DNA of 64,000 bases from Diabrotica undecimpunctata (taxonomy: Eukaryota; Arthropoda; Insecta; Coleoptera; Chrysomelidae): contig NC_092804.1 of assembly GCF_040954645.1 (NCBI RefSeq), positions 39,895,753 through 39,959,752 of the forward strand, in the 5' to 3' direction. Below, in pieces: positions 1-10,086 of this stretch; position 1 is the first letter of the stretch; the number at the start of each line of letters is the position of its first letter. The translations under genes were made by a program, and so were the position numbers. The notes below the pieces were generated by a model. That model did no database searches. It saw only the letters and a list, made by a program, of their open reading frames with translations, and was not told the origin of the DNA.

Positions 1-59
1 ATGTACAGAAAGCAACATGCATGGAAAATCATTATTTACGATACACTACTAGGATAGAT

Positions 60-385
60 GAAAGAATAGTAAAATGGCTCTTTCTCTTATGCAACACAGT
101 CGTATGTTACTCAGTTTCTCAAGACTGTTACTCAAGACCGACCTGCTTCGCCGCCAAGGCTGTTTTTGTTTTGAAGTCTACGGAATACTGTTTCACATCT
201 CGTCGCTTGCTACTCCCTATAATGTCAATTTCATCAGGGTATACTAATATTTGTATCAATCTATTGTAAATAGTACCGTCTCTAATTCGAGTGTCTTGGA
301 TTGCCTTTTCCAAGGAAATAATAAATAGGAGACACGCCAGCGCATCTCCTTGTCTAAGTCCATCCTTTATCTCAAAAGTTTTAGA
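60..385 (-). pseudogene. LINE reverse transcriptase fragment
   Basis: Read on the minus strand, this piece carries the palm part of a non-LTR reverse transcriptase. The GLRQGDALACLLF stretch (RT motif B) is followed about 30 residues later by a catalytic-motif relic, YPDEIDII, where a working enzyme has YADDIDII. Stops occur in all frames outside roughly 128-385. The missing second Asp means it cannot be an active polymerase. Both ends fade into unrecognised AT-rich DNA, so it is a short internal fragment of an old insertion. Confidence 0.7.
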
Positions 386-680
386 ATCTCTCTCTAATTA
401 AATAACATATGACTCTCTCTAAATAACATATGTGTTATCAAATCCACTGGTAACTTTAACATCTTAATATATAAGATCGAATAATGTAAACTTAATTTTA
501 ACCTATAACTTTTAACGGGTTTTTACCCAGATATTTAGTGGCTCAAAACAAATACACCTAGACACTGATGATGGAATATGGATTCAGAAAACGTTTTGTC
601 TTTATAATATAGCCCGATTGGGTTTTTTAAATTATATACCTTTTATAATAGTTATTTAACCAACAAGTGTATTAATAAGG
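386..680. other. No gene; AT-rich
   Basis: No coding signal was seen. An imperfect duplicated unit of about 20 bp containing ctctctaa and ataacatatg lies near 390-431. Otherwise the stretch is unstructured AT-rich sequence. Confidence 0.5.
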
Positions 681-750
681 GCGATTAACAATTGAGATAT
701 TTTAACGCGTGAGCGAAGCCAGCGCGTTAATGTTCGAGATTGTTAATCGC
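681..750. repeat. Long imperfect hairpin (inverted repeat)
   Basis: The 12 bases at 681-692 (gcgattaacaat) are exactly complementary to 739-750. Inside them, ttaacgcg near 702 pairs with cgcgttaa near 723. The loop contains gagcgaagccag. Such compact double palindromes are typical of DNA-transposon ends or MITEs. It lies just outside the inverted-repeat pair that starts at 779. Confidence 0.6.
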
Positions 751-778
751 CATTTTAATTCATGAGTTCGTTACAAAA

Positions 779-1402
779 CTTTTCCGTCGACCGTACTTTT
801 CAGAAATAAAGATATCTTAGTTTAAATATTTATTTACTTAACGATAAACAACAATTTTTTCAGCTTTCATTGACTTTATTCAAAGTTTCCTTAGTGGATA
901 GTAAACATTAATATTCGAAATGGTACAATTACTGAAATTAAAGGAAGATATTGATAAATGATTATCTGCTGTATAGCATTTTGACAAATTTATATTTAAG
1001 TCTTCTTGGACCTCTGTAAATTCTGTGATAGAAGAAGTTAAATTCTGGTGGAGTTAAATTAAACTCTTCGTCAATATCCATCCTTTGAGTTTTCAAATAC
1101 ACAGAATTTTAAACAATAAAGTAAATAATAACATAAAATGACAGATAGTACTAACAGCGGCTACTTCATTTTAATTTAATTTTTTAGTGGGAATATAAAT
1201 AGGTGTATGTTTGGTTGCCTACACCACAGGTCACTGCCAATCACAGAGCGTTTAATCGTTTAATTAATTTATGCAAGCAATGTATGTTGTGTTGCCTATA
1301 ATGAAATCGTTCATTAATAGAAAATCATTCATTAATAGGGGTCATTAATCAATGATTTTGAGGGTGTTAAAATTGATCGTAAATGGACGGTCGACGGAAA
1401 AG
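779..1402. repeat. Candidate MITE bounded by a 16-bp inverted repeat
   Basis: The sequence cttttccgtcgaccgt at 779-794 is exactly complementary to 1387-1402, 592 bp apart. The interior is non-coding and contains short direct repeats of ttcattaatag near 1310-1340. An exact 16-bp inverted pair rich in CG dinucleotides is unlikely by chance in this AT-rich DNA. This points to a non-autonomous inverted-repeat element. No target duplication was found and the true ends may lie further out, including the hairpin at 681-750. Confidence 0.45.
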
Positions 1403-1622
1403 AATTTTAATGAATTTTTTAGAAAATTATTAATTATTTTTATTATTTTGTCATTATTTAGTTAAAAAAATATAATTTTTCAAATTATTAATTTTGTTGT
1501 TATTAATTATGCAACCCAGTAATGCATTGCGACCAGTTACACCACACTTTTAATTCAGTATAGGATTTTTCCAAAACCATATCTAATTAACTAAATACGT
1601 ATTATTCGTTATTTTGTTACAG

Positions 1623-1708
1623 GAACTGGGCTGAAAATATTAACCAGTCAAAGTGTCACCCTACTGGTATAGAAGTCAAAACTTCCGGAACACGCAGGCA
1701 ATTATCAG
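1623..1708 (+). CDS. Candidate internal exon of an unknown gene
   Basis: An 86-base block sits between a good splice acceptor (ttttgttacag, ending 1622) and a donor (cag|gtaaat, GT at 1709). It is open in one frame, encoding about 28 residues beginning NWAENINQSKCH after one leading base. It is less AT-rich than its surroundings. No protein family was recognised and no partner exon was found in the window. It could be a host exon, a transposon exon, or a chance match to splice signals. Confidence 0.22.
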
Positions 1709-2748
1709 GTAAATAAAACAGCTATACTTTTCACTTATATTTTCGTGAACATAAAACTTCCAATGAACTTCCGATTTTCACTTTGGAAGTTGTTACATTG
1801 GTGATGGTAAAGTAGATTGTTTTTCTCGAAACTACTTTCTTCTACATATTATGTTTTATATATTTTTTATATATTTTTCTCTTCTCATACATACTACGTG
1901 GAATAGGCTAGTGATTATGTATTTTAGATAGGAACTACAACGTTAAAGATGTTTTATTGTTTTATATGGTCAATGGGCCCCCAAATATGAAAAAAAAACG
2001 CGGAGTGCTACCATTTATTCTCCGTTCACAAATTGTTGATAGCACGAAATGTGCGTCAAACTCATAAAACGGTCGTAAATCATAGGCGTTCCTAAGGTGT
2101 TTATTCATTAAATAATAATATAACGTTTTAATACTGTTATATATAATATTAATAATATTTTAATACTAATATATTTAGCAAAAAAACAATTAAAACTTTC
2201 ACGGCTAATGTTGGTTATTATATTATATTAATAAAAATAAGAATTTAACGATTAACAATTTTGTAAATACGAATACCTTATCTCTTTGGATATTTCAATA
2301 CTAATCTTCGCGTTTAATCACTTTACTAGAAAACTTGGAATTCATATCCGAAGGTACTATTCGTTGCAAGATAATTAGGATGGAATTCCCCAGATTTTTA
2401 ATAATATAATGGGTATAAAGATGCCGGCTTTGGTCACGTGCCTCGTCTGTTCAGTTTATATTCGAAACTTAACTTGAAAGGGTGAAGTTATTACGAACGA
2501 AAACAATTTTTTTGTTTAGTACGTTTTTGATTGCATGTAAGTTATGGCTCGTCGGTGTTTCCGTTTCTAAGGCAGTAATTAGCGTCTCGAATATTTCTTT
2601 TGCGAATTATATGCAGTGCGTGAGTGATTTTTTATTCCATATACCTACGAACATATACGTACCTTTCGCTCGTGCTCGTTTTGTTTGATTGTTTGTGATG
2701 GCTTCATCATCATCAATATAATCAAGTTTTACACCGGTACTGTTGCGT
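1709..2748. other. No recognisable gene
   Basis: The stretch is AT-rich, and the only open frame (2482-2688) has a TTG start and no recognisable family. The stretch from about 2400 to 2748 precedes the transposase relic and could be its 5' flank or terminal region, but no inverted repeat partner was found. Confidence 0.4.
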
Positions 2749-3340
2749 ATGGTTAGTAAGTCTGTCTATTCACCAAGAGAGAAGATTATTGTCCTGAATG
2801 TTCACGATGTTCTGGTTTCTCAGAATCCCACAAACACTGTTCGCAACATAGTCGAAAGTTGTGCCAACATAACTGGCGTAGGAGAGTCAACTATATATAG
2901 GTTCCTATAAGAAAGATAAAAACACGGTATAGCTAACCCAAACACAAACGAACACTTAAAGAGAGGGAAAAAGCCTATTGAAATTAACGAATTTGCCAAA
3001 AATGGTATTCGAAGGAAAATTCATGGATTTTTTTTTTCAAAAAAGAAATACCAAACCTAAACAAAATTTTACAAGAAGTTAGAGGCGACCCGGATTTGCC
3101 TCATATAGGACGAACTAAATTGTGGCAAGTTTTAAAAGAATTAAATTTAATCACTTTTAATTGACCGGGAAGAGATAATATGTTGGAGAAGAAATTATCT
3201 AAGATCCATACGAAAATTCCGGGCTGAAGGAAGGCCAATCTTCTACCAGGATGAAACGTGGGTAAACTCAGGCCATACTCTAAAAAGAAAATGGTCAGAT
3301 AAAAATATATTAAGCTCCAGGCAAGCCTTTATGGAAGGTT
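2749..3340 (+). pseudogene. DDE transposase relic (DDE_3-like)
   Basis: An ATG at 2749 opens a frame with a helix-turn-helix-like N-terminus (SVYSPREKIIVLNV, then NIVESCANITGVGESTIYRF). It breaks at a stop near 2906 and continues in shifted frames through a linker (FAKNGIRRKIHGFFF) to the motif RPIFYQDETWVNSGHT near 3230-3280. YxDETWVNxGH is the first catalytic block of an insect DDE superfamily transposase related to Tc1/mariner/IS630. At least two stops or frameshifts are present and everything after the first Asp block is missing, so only the N-terminal half survives. It abuts a minus-strand LINE fragment on its right. Confidence 0.6.
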
Positions 3341-3344
3341 AGTC

Positions 3345-3864
3345 TACTGGTATCTCCCCACCTTCTGATAAAGGCAGTAGATTAATAATTTCTTTTTGCT
3401 TTTCTGAGATTGGTAATATAAACATTTTGCCAGTCTGTTTATAATAATTATAACCGCTCTTTCTGATTGCTAAAGTTGTCAGGAATAATATACCTGGTTT
3501 GCAATAAGGACTATGTCGTCTGCAAACCGCAAGTTGTTCAAAAACTCCCCATTTATGTTGACTCCAATATTTTCTCAATTATCTGCAACAGAGTAGTGAA
3601 TAGTGTAGAGATGGTGTATCCTTGCCTAATACCCTCATCCAAGAGTAATGTGTTTGTGTCGCCATAGTTTATTTTCACTGCAGCTGTTGCGGTATTATAT
3701 ATGTTTCGAAAAATAATTGTGTACCTATGATCAATACTGCATTCTATAAGAGCTCTCAACATGGAGCTATGCTGGACTGAGTCAAATGCTTTCTCAAAAA
3801 GTCTACAAATATTAATATCAATGGCTTGTTGTATTCTATAACTTTCTCTATCATACTGTATCAA
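3345..3864 (-). pseudogene. RTE/BovB-like LINE reverse transcriptase fragment
   Basis: The minus strand reads LFEKAFDSVQ, then CSIDHRYTIIFRNIYNTATA, then a degenerate GIRQGYTIS block (usually GVRQGDTIS). After a frameshift comes NGEFLNNLRFADDIVLIA. The IDHRY, NIYxxATA and NLRFADDIVLIA signatures are those of the RTE/BovB group, and the same signatures recur in the LINE at 58957-60056. The catalytic FADD is intact, but at least one frameshift separates the two halves and the C-terminus is missing. It is a fragment of about 520 bp. Confidence 0.75.
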
Positions 3865-4748
3865 ATTGCCGAAAAGGGGGTCAACATTTTCCGAAAATCA
3901 AAGATTGTCCCTGCTACTGGTACCAATATTTTTGTACGGCATTAGGTCGCAGATCATTATTTTTGTATTTCCTACCTAAGTTATAAATGCCGTATAAATA
4001 TGTTTGACCAAAATGCTCTACCCTTGAGTGGTAAGTTAAACTTATCAATGTAGTCACCTGTACCGATAAAAATTGACGGCATATTTTCTAAAGTTGTTAT
4101 TGCAGTATTGTAGTATTGTCTATATTATAGTATTGATTTATATGTGATTCATGCTGGGTCAAATGACCTCTTAAAAAAATGTTCCATGTCTATAAGTATA
4201 AGTACTTTAATAGTAGCAAAAATACGAATACTAGATGCATTTAAATGAGTTGCCGTTCCTACCCTGATATTCATTTGAAAATATATATATTTAAGTTTGT
4301 CTTTAATCATTTCAAATTAAAATAAATTAAATAAACTTTTTCTGCTTATTCAAACTAGATCTCTGCGACTTACTGTATGAGTTCAACGAATGGAAAATTT
4401 TTCTGAATTATCAACGTGCTGGAAATATATAAAAGTTTCGAGTTTTCATTTTCTAGTCTAAAGTTTCTTGGCTATTCAGCAAATCTGCTCGATATTAGTA
4501 TAAAATTTTTCACATGGAAGTTTAACTTTGAATGCTGATGCGTGTAATCGAAGTTGAAGGGCCTTTAAACTAACACTGGTTAGAAATATATTTTAATATG
4601 TAAAGTATTCAAAAACATTATAATTTATATAATTTATAAATAAAGAATATAAACAGGGTCAATAGCATTACCGATGTCTGTTAAAGTACAATACCATATT
4701 GTTTTTTTTTTTGAAACTAGAACTACTAATTAAGTGTTCTTGTGATCT
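3865..4748. other. No recognisable gene
   Basis: The stretch is AT-rich, without convincing coding potential, repeats or splice-flanked exons. It ends at the TTAA that marks the piggyBac terminus. Confidence 0.5.
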
Positions 4749-6900
4749 TTAACACGTTAGTCGCCATGTGACCCGACATCTGAGTCTCAATAAAATTATA
4801 CCACCAGGCCCTGTGACCCATATATGGGCTTCACGACTTGTTATCGTTTTCGACTCTGTGAACCGCCGTCTAGTTCTTGCTTTACATTGCTTCATGTGTG
4901 ATATTAAAATAAGGGGCCTGGCCGCCCCAAGCAGCTTTTGGCCTGGGATTTTTCTATTTTTGATTCGACTGATATGCATAACAAAATATTCGCAAAAAAA
5001 CAAGTTTTCTATTAGTGTTTAATGTAATATCAGAAATTAAGTACAGCTAATTTAGGAACTGAAACATGGTATCACATGAACGTCTAAAAAATATAAACAA
5101 CTAAAAATAAGTAGAAACATTATTTTTGACACTTATGAACGTCGAAAAAACATGACAAACAGTAAAATGTGTTGCAAGCTACACAAGAAAACCTCGATTT
5201 CTTTGCCGTTAGCTGTGCTTGTTTTCGACCTTCATTACTGCAGATTTTTTCGTACCAAATAACACATCTACGGCGGTTTCTGGAGTCGGTTTCCTCTAAT
5301 GCATGCTGTTCTATGTGGCTTGTGTTTTCTACTTCCATGTAATTCAGTTTCAATAAACTCTGAACAATTTCTTCTCTGAACTCTGTTATAGATATGTGAC
5401 CTTTTGTTACCGTCTTGTAAAGAATATATGCGTTTACTATAGAAGTTCCTAGTATCAGTTCAAACACAAGCTTGCGATACCACTTGATTCCCTTCCTCAA
5501 GGGCGTAGAATACGACTTCAGTTGATCAGATAAATCAATGAACGATTTACTGTCATTGTAATCGCATATTAGTGTGGGTTTGTCAATTTCTTCACCTCGT
5601 CGTTGAACTTTGGTTGTGTTTGCTGTATGACAAGTACTCGGAGTAAGTACCTCCCGTTTGTCTTGCCACTTTAGGACAACCACTCCGTTATGTTCTCTAG
5701 CAATAACCTCTCCCTTTTTCAGCTTCTTGGTGGTCACTTCTACGAGATTGAGCTTTCTGTTTTTTCTGAGGGTGCCGACTAGGTAAGTTTCTTGTTTTAG
5801 AAGCTCCTGTGTCAAACCAACGCTAGTATAGTAATTGTCCGTAAAAAGAATCCTGCCTTGGCGAAGAAGTGGTTCCATAAGTTCGAGGACAATTTTTGTT
5901 GATGCGCTCATATTTGGATCCTTGTCATTTCTAGTGTAAATTTTCAGGTCCTATGTATATCCTCTTTTGCAACAAAGCTTGTACAGATTTATTCCGAACT
6001 TGAAATGTTTATTTTTTATATACTGTTTGAACAGTAGACGACCTCTAAATGGAACTATGCTCTCCTCTATGCAAATTTTTTGTTCCACAACATAACTTTC
6101 TTTGAGTTTGTCCATAATTAGTGTCAGCAAAGGACGTAATTTTGCAAAACGATCACCAGGAATAGCTTCTTCGTTATTGCTAAAATGCAACAAACGCAGC
6201 AGCATCTCAAAACGATTCCTGGACATCTTTCGGAAGAATTTATTTGAATACAGTGGGCTTTTTCTCCAATAATCTGTAATTTTAGGGTATTTTGCTAAGC
6301 CCATCCACAAAGAAATTGTAAAGAATGAGGTAATTTCTGCCGCATCAGTGTCTTTCCATCTATGCAATCTAGAATGCTGCGTAATTCCTTTACTGATGCT
6401 TTGTTGCGCATAACGATTTGTTTCGGTTACTATAAGATTTACTACATTTTCATTAAAGAATATTTTAAAAAAATCGACAGGGGTCTTACCCAGATAGGAT
6501 TCTCTAATCTCATCAGAGGGGCCTACGGAACCTACGGAGAAATAAAATTTCCTTAGAGATGTTCCCGTAACTGTAGACCAAGTCGCATCTTCTGTTATTA
6601 CATCAGGATCATCATTGTCCGAGTTATCGTTATCGATCGTGCAATATTTCATAACAACTGCCTCTATAGTATCTTCTACAGACAAATTTATATCCGGCGG
6701 TTGAGAAATTTCTTTGGATGTTGAAGGAATGGCTCCATCATGAACTTTTGGCTTAGAAGTCAATGAAATACTTTCTGTCCTAAAAATAACTTAGATAATA
6801 CTACGTAAAAAAATGGTAAATCATTTGTGCATACAATACAGTTAAAAAAATCCATCATATTTTTGAAGAGAAAAAATTTAAATATTACCTGTTGAATCTT
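4749..6900 (-). mobile_element. piggyBac-like DNA transposon, one end preserved
   Basis: A TTAA at 4749-4752 is followed by cacgttagtcgccatgtgac, a typical piggyBac-family terminus, and by a palindrome cccatatatggg (4816-4827) in the subterminal region. The transposase gene (5120-6779) lies on the minus strand, so this end is downstream of the gene. No matching TTAA terminus was found beyond 6780. The other end is probably lost where a LINE (from about 6910) begins, so the right boundary given is approximate. Confidence 0.6.
5120..6779 (-). pseudogene. piggyBac-family transposase, one internal stop
   Basis: This enzyme would cut and paste the element at TTAA sites by a DDD nuclease. The frame is open from 6779 to 5120 except for one TAG at 5951-5953, in GYT*DLKIYT. 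The order is: acidic N-terminus, DDE_Tnp_1_7 domain (YWRKSPLYSN, FRGRLLFKQY), second Asp in LFTDNYYTS, third Asp in DLSDQLKSYSTPLRKG, and a C-terminal Cys-rich finger (CSNEG...CVACNTFYCLSCFFDVHKC). The first catalytic Asp, normally DES before the PFRGRL block, reads EES here. No clear ATG starts the frame (an often-chosen start at 6763 is TTG). A tttttag acceptor at 6780 hints at an upstream intron. Total length of about 550 codons fits the family. One stop plus an altered catalytic residue indicate a recently dead copy. Confidence 0.85.
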
Positions 6901-6909
6901 TTATGCGGC

Positions 6910-8060
6910 CTTAGAAACAGATATGATGCACACGGACAGTGTTGATTTTGCGTCAGAAGGCAAGAAGCGAAAAGATAGAGAGCCAACTCACCTTTCCTGC
7001 GGAGCAAAAAAACTGCAAGAACCTCAAGCAAAAAGAAACCAAGGGAAAAGATTCAGAGGATGAGGATGACGTTATGAGTATGTTTAAGAAGATGATAGGA
7101 GAACTAAAATAAATCAGTAATGAAAATAAGGAATATAGAGAAGAAATGATAGTGCTAAAAAAATGTTAAGATAAAGCAAGAATTGAAAGAAATAAAAAAC
7201 AAATTAACTCAAATTAACTCGAATTGAAAAACAAATGAAAAGAAATAGCATAATAATAACGGGTATATGATCTAGGATCTACGATCTACTAAAGAAAGGA
7301 CGGGTAAGAGACCCGTTGTGTACCTTGGTATTTAATATAGTTCTAGAAAAAATTGTAGGGGTTAGTGGGATAAATAGGTCAGGAACTCTTTTATACAAAG
7401 AGCACCAATGCTTAGCGTATGCTGATGCTGTGGTCCTCATTGAAATAAATGGAAAAGAACTGACAAGTATAGCAAAAAGACTGATGGGAAAGCTCTAAAA
7501 AGGGACTGAAAGGTAATATTAATAAAACCAAGTACACGGAAATCATATACTTGAATACCATTATTGATGAAACATGTAAGGAAAAACTAAAATGAACCTG
7601 AGACTGACCAAGAGCAACCGATGTGCTGAAGCCATAAACAAGATAGTTAAGATCAAAGATATATCTCGTAATAGAAAAATAAGAGTATATAAAACTATAA
7701 TGAGACCCACAATGCTATATGCAGATTGGAAGCATGGAAAAAAATACTTCTCAGAATGTTTGGTTGAAAAGTAGTACAGACGGAATGGAGAAAACAAACT
7801 AATTTAGATGTGTACCAATTGTATGCTAGTCCTACAATAACAAAAGTAGTAAAAAAACGTAGACTAGAATGACTCGGCAATCCAGAAAGAATGTAAGGTA
7901 ATATGTAAGTCAAGATTATTGGTTGCAGAGTACCTGAGAGCAAAAAAAAAATGAAGAAATGCAGTGATAGATGTCAGAGAGATGGGAATTAGAGATTGGA
8001 AACTGACAGCTAAGAACAGAAAACGATGGCAATTATCCATCCAGCAATGGGCCTGAAAGA
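6910..8060 (+). pseudogene. Internally deleted LINE (coiled coil, RT scrap, C-terminus)
   Basis: Plus-strand scraps of one LINE occur in the expected order. 6923-7262 is a lysine/glutamate-rich coiled-coil region ending in a KRNSIIITG-like block, as precedes the endonuclease of many LINEs. 7300-7497 is RT motif B (DPLCTLVFNIVLEKIV) and a catalytic relic LAYADAVVLI, in which YADD has become YADA. 7592-8058 is the post-RT region (INKIVKIKDISRNRKIRVYKT) and the C-terminus (MGIRDWKLTAKNRKRWQ). The endonuclease and most of the RT are missing between 7262 and 7300. Many stops are present. Confidence 0.65.
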
Positions 8061-8879
8061 CCTGTTAACGCTATACATATATAATCTATTTTATCAACAT
8101 TCTTCGAAATAAGCATATTTCGAAGGTTTTCAATTATGTCATATTATGTAGTCATCGAGTCCTGTTCATACATACAAATATGAAATGAATATAAGTTACA
8201 AACTATTCTTGAATGTTAATAATATTATGAAACCGATCAAGACCGATTATTGTCAAAGTACTGAAAAAGGTACTGAAACGTGAGTACGAACTAATTTTAC
8301 ATCACTTTTATTTTTTCTGCATTTTTTTAGTCCCTGCCGGTCATCTTTACTTATTATACTGGTTATTATTTCTAGCAAATGTTTAATACTTTCTGTTATA
8401 TGTAATATTTGAAACTGTATCTGCATACCTCAAGCTGTTTATCCTTCTCCAAGAACCAATGTATAAATTCGAGTATAATTGCAAATGCCCTTATGTCCTA
8501 ACTTCTCGATTGACGATGTGAAAAAATACACGATGTGAAAAATGTCGTGGAATGACAATTTATTGATAGCTAATAAATATACTCTCGACCCAACTTCAAA
8601 CAATGACTTAACGATCTTTATGAGGTGAATATTCTAATTAGACTACACATTAAAAAGGGGTTAAACTCCAATTTATAAGCTCACAAATAAAACATCAATT
8701 TATTACAAAAGCAATTACATTGCACTTTGTAACGTATGCCTGTGAAACTAGACGTTTTCACAAATATAATTTGAACTAATTTTGAACACCATATTTTTAA
8801 TTTAAATTTCCTCTGACAGCTGTTCGTTGACACGTACTTTTGCTCGCTGTTTTCAGTATAAATTCGTTATGATTCTGAG
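8061..8879. other. No gene; small perfect hairpin
   Basis: The stretch is AT-rich and non-coding. Bases 8102-8110 (cttcgaaat) and 8117-8125 form a perfect 9-bp stem with a 6-base loop. A short tandem of acgatgtgaaaaa occurs near 8513-8542. Nothing else was recognised. Confidence 0.5.
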
Positions 8880-9705
8880 ATCATTGTAGTATATCTTCTT
8901 TAGCTAATGGAACACTATCATACGCCTTTTGAAAATCAATAAATACCATGTGTGTCTCCATATTGTGTTCCAAGCGCATTTCTATTGTTTGTTTTAGACA
9001 GAACACATTATCTATATAAGAACGACCAGTACGAAAGCCACTCTGATCTTCATCGTGTTCCCAACAGTCTTCAATTCGGCTTTTAATTATCTTTCCGTAT
9101 ATTCTACAAATTGAGTAGGTTACACTAAGCGCTCGATAGTTCTTACAATTCTTTCTCTCACTTTTGTTTTTTATATATTGCTGATATATGCAGTCCATTC
9201 TTCCTCTCAAGAATAAATTAAAGGTATAAGCCAAGAGCTGAAATAGTTTCTCTGGGCCATATTTAATCAGTTCTGTGGGCCTTCCCCACAGTCCTGGAGT
9301 CTTCTCATTTTTCATAGCGTTGGCACGTTGTCAATTTCTTCTGGTGTTATTTTAGTTTCTTACATTTTTCACATTATCACATTTCACAAAAATATCACAT
9401 TTTTCATAGCCAATATCTTGGAATTTTGCTCGATCTTCTGTCAACATTTGTTCATAGTATTCGACCCATAATTCCGGGGATATTACAGTTAACCTACTGC
9501 TCCTTTTCTGGTCTCAAATTGTTTTCTAGACAGAAAATTTAAATTCAACAAAAGGAAACAATTTCAAAGTGTTTCCTTTTTTTGCCGTACCCATCTATAT
9601 CTATATCTAATTTTTGACTGTATTTACCTCTTTTTTTAATTCTTTGTTTAAACTATTATACTGTTACAGATCGCAAGGGTTCTTTATTGCTATCCTTTAT
9701 TATAC
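8880..9705 (-). pseudogene. Old minus-strand LINE-C, left part (RT N-terminus)
   Basis: Minus-strand frames give a LINE linker (WVEYYEQMLTEDRAKFQDIG, near 9440-9480), then the RT N-terminus (PTELIKYGPEKLFQLLAYTF), fingers (KNCKNYRALSVT; DQSGFRTGRSYIDNVFCLKQ) and motif A (MVFIDFQKAYDSV) at the low-coordinate end. Everything C-terminal of motif A is absent. The 5' continuation is cut by the LTR element: sequence left of 9705 continues at 13133-13165 (EDIVAKKKNMY on the minus strand) and again from 14585. This LINE is therefore the oldest layer of the nested stack. Confidence 0.75.
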
Positions 9706-9980
9706 TGTAACGAAATAGCCCATCTCCGATACGTCATAATTCTTAGAAGGACGAATCTAGAAAACGTAGGAATCGGCTTGTCAATAGCGCCCGTCTTTCG
9801 GACGGGAGACAATTAGAGGTGGGACAACGCCAGAATGTTCTCGAAAAGTAACTTTATTATATATATATATGTAACGTTGTTAGGAGTGAGTTTAGTTGAT
9901 AAGAGAGTACCGAACTGTAAACTTATAAATAAATATATGTATATAAATTCGAACCGCTCGTTTTATTTAAAAACGCTACA
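9706..9980 (+). repeat. 5' LTR
   Basis: The 275-bp LTR starts TGTAACG and ends CTACA. Inside it are a hairpin (cccgtctttcggacggg), an AT-dinucleotide run, and a TATA-like and polyadenylation-like stretch (acttataaataaatatatg) in the right third. It would supply the promoter of the element. Confidence 0.92.
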
Positions 9981-9981
9981 G

Positions 9982-9999
9982 TGGTGTCACGGTGTGAGG
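9982..9999 (+). other. Candidate primer-binding site
   Basis: One base after the 5' LTR comes tggtgtcacggtgtgagg. It begins with TGG, as expected for pairing with the CCA end of a tRNA, and sits at the usual place. The priming tRNA was not identified by eye. Confidence 0.5.
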
Positions 10000-10086
10000 A
10001 TAATTGATTTGTTTAAAAATAAATTCAGCAGTGACTTTTGAAAAAGACTTTTGAACATTTTAAAAAGTACGCGTGCCTGACCAAAG

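Noticed and set aside
2482..2688. 68-codon frame
   Set aside because: It has a non-ATG start, no family signature and lies in AT-rich flank.
4768..5022. Opposed open frames of 84 codons on both strands at the piggyBac end
   Set aside because: They overlap the transposon terminus and its palindrome and resemble no family. They are by-products of the terminal sequence.
6889..7060. Minus-strand open stretch that could be an upstream exon of the piggyBac transposase (donor at 6888, acceptor at 6780)
   Set aside because: It has no ATG before a stop, and the same DNA reads as the coiled-coil start of a plus-strand LINE, so the splice signals are probably chance.
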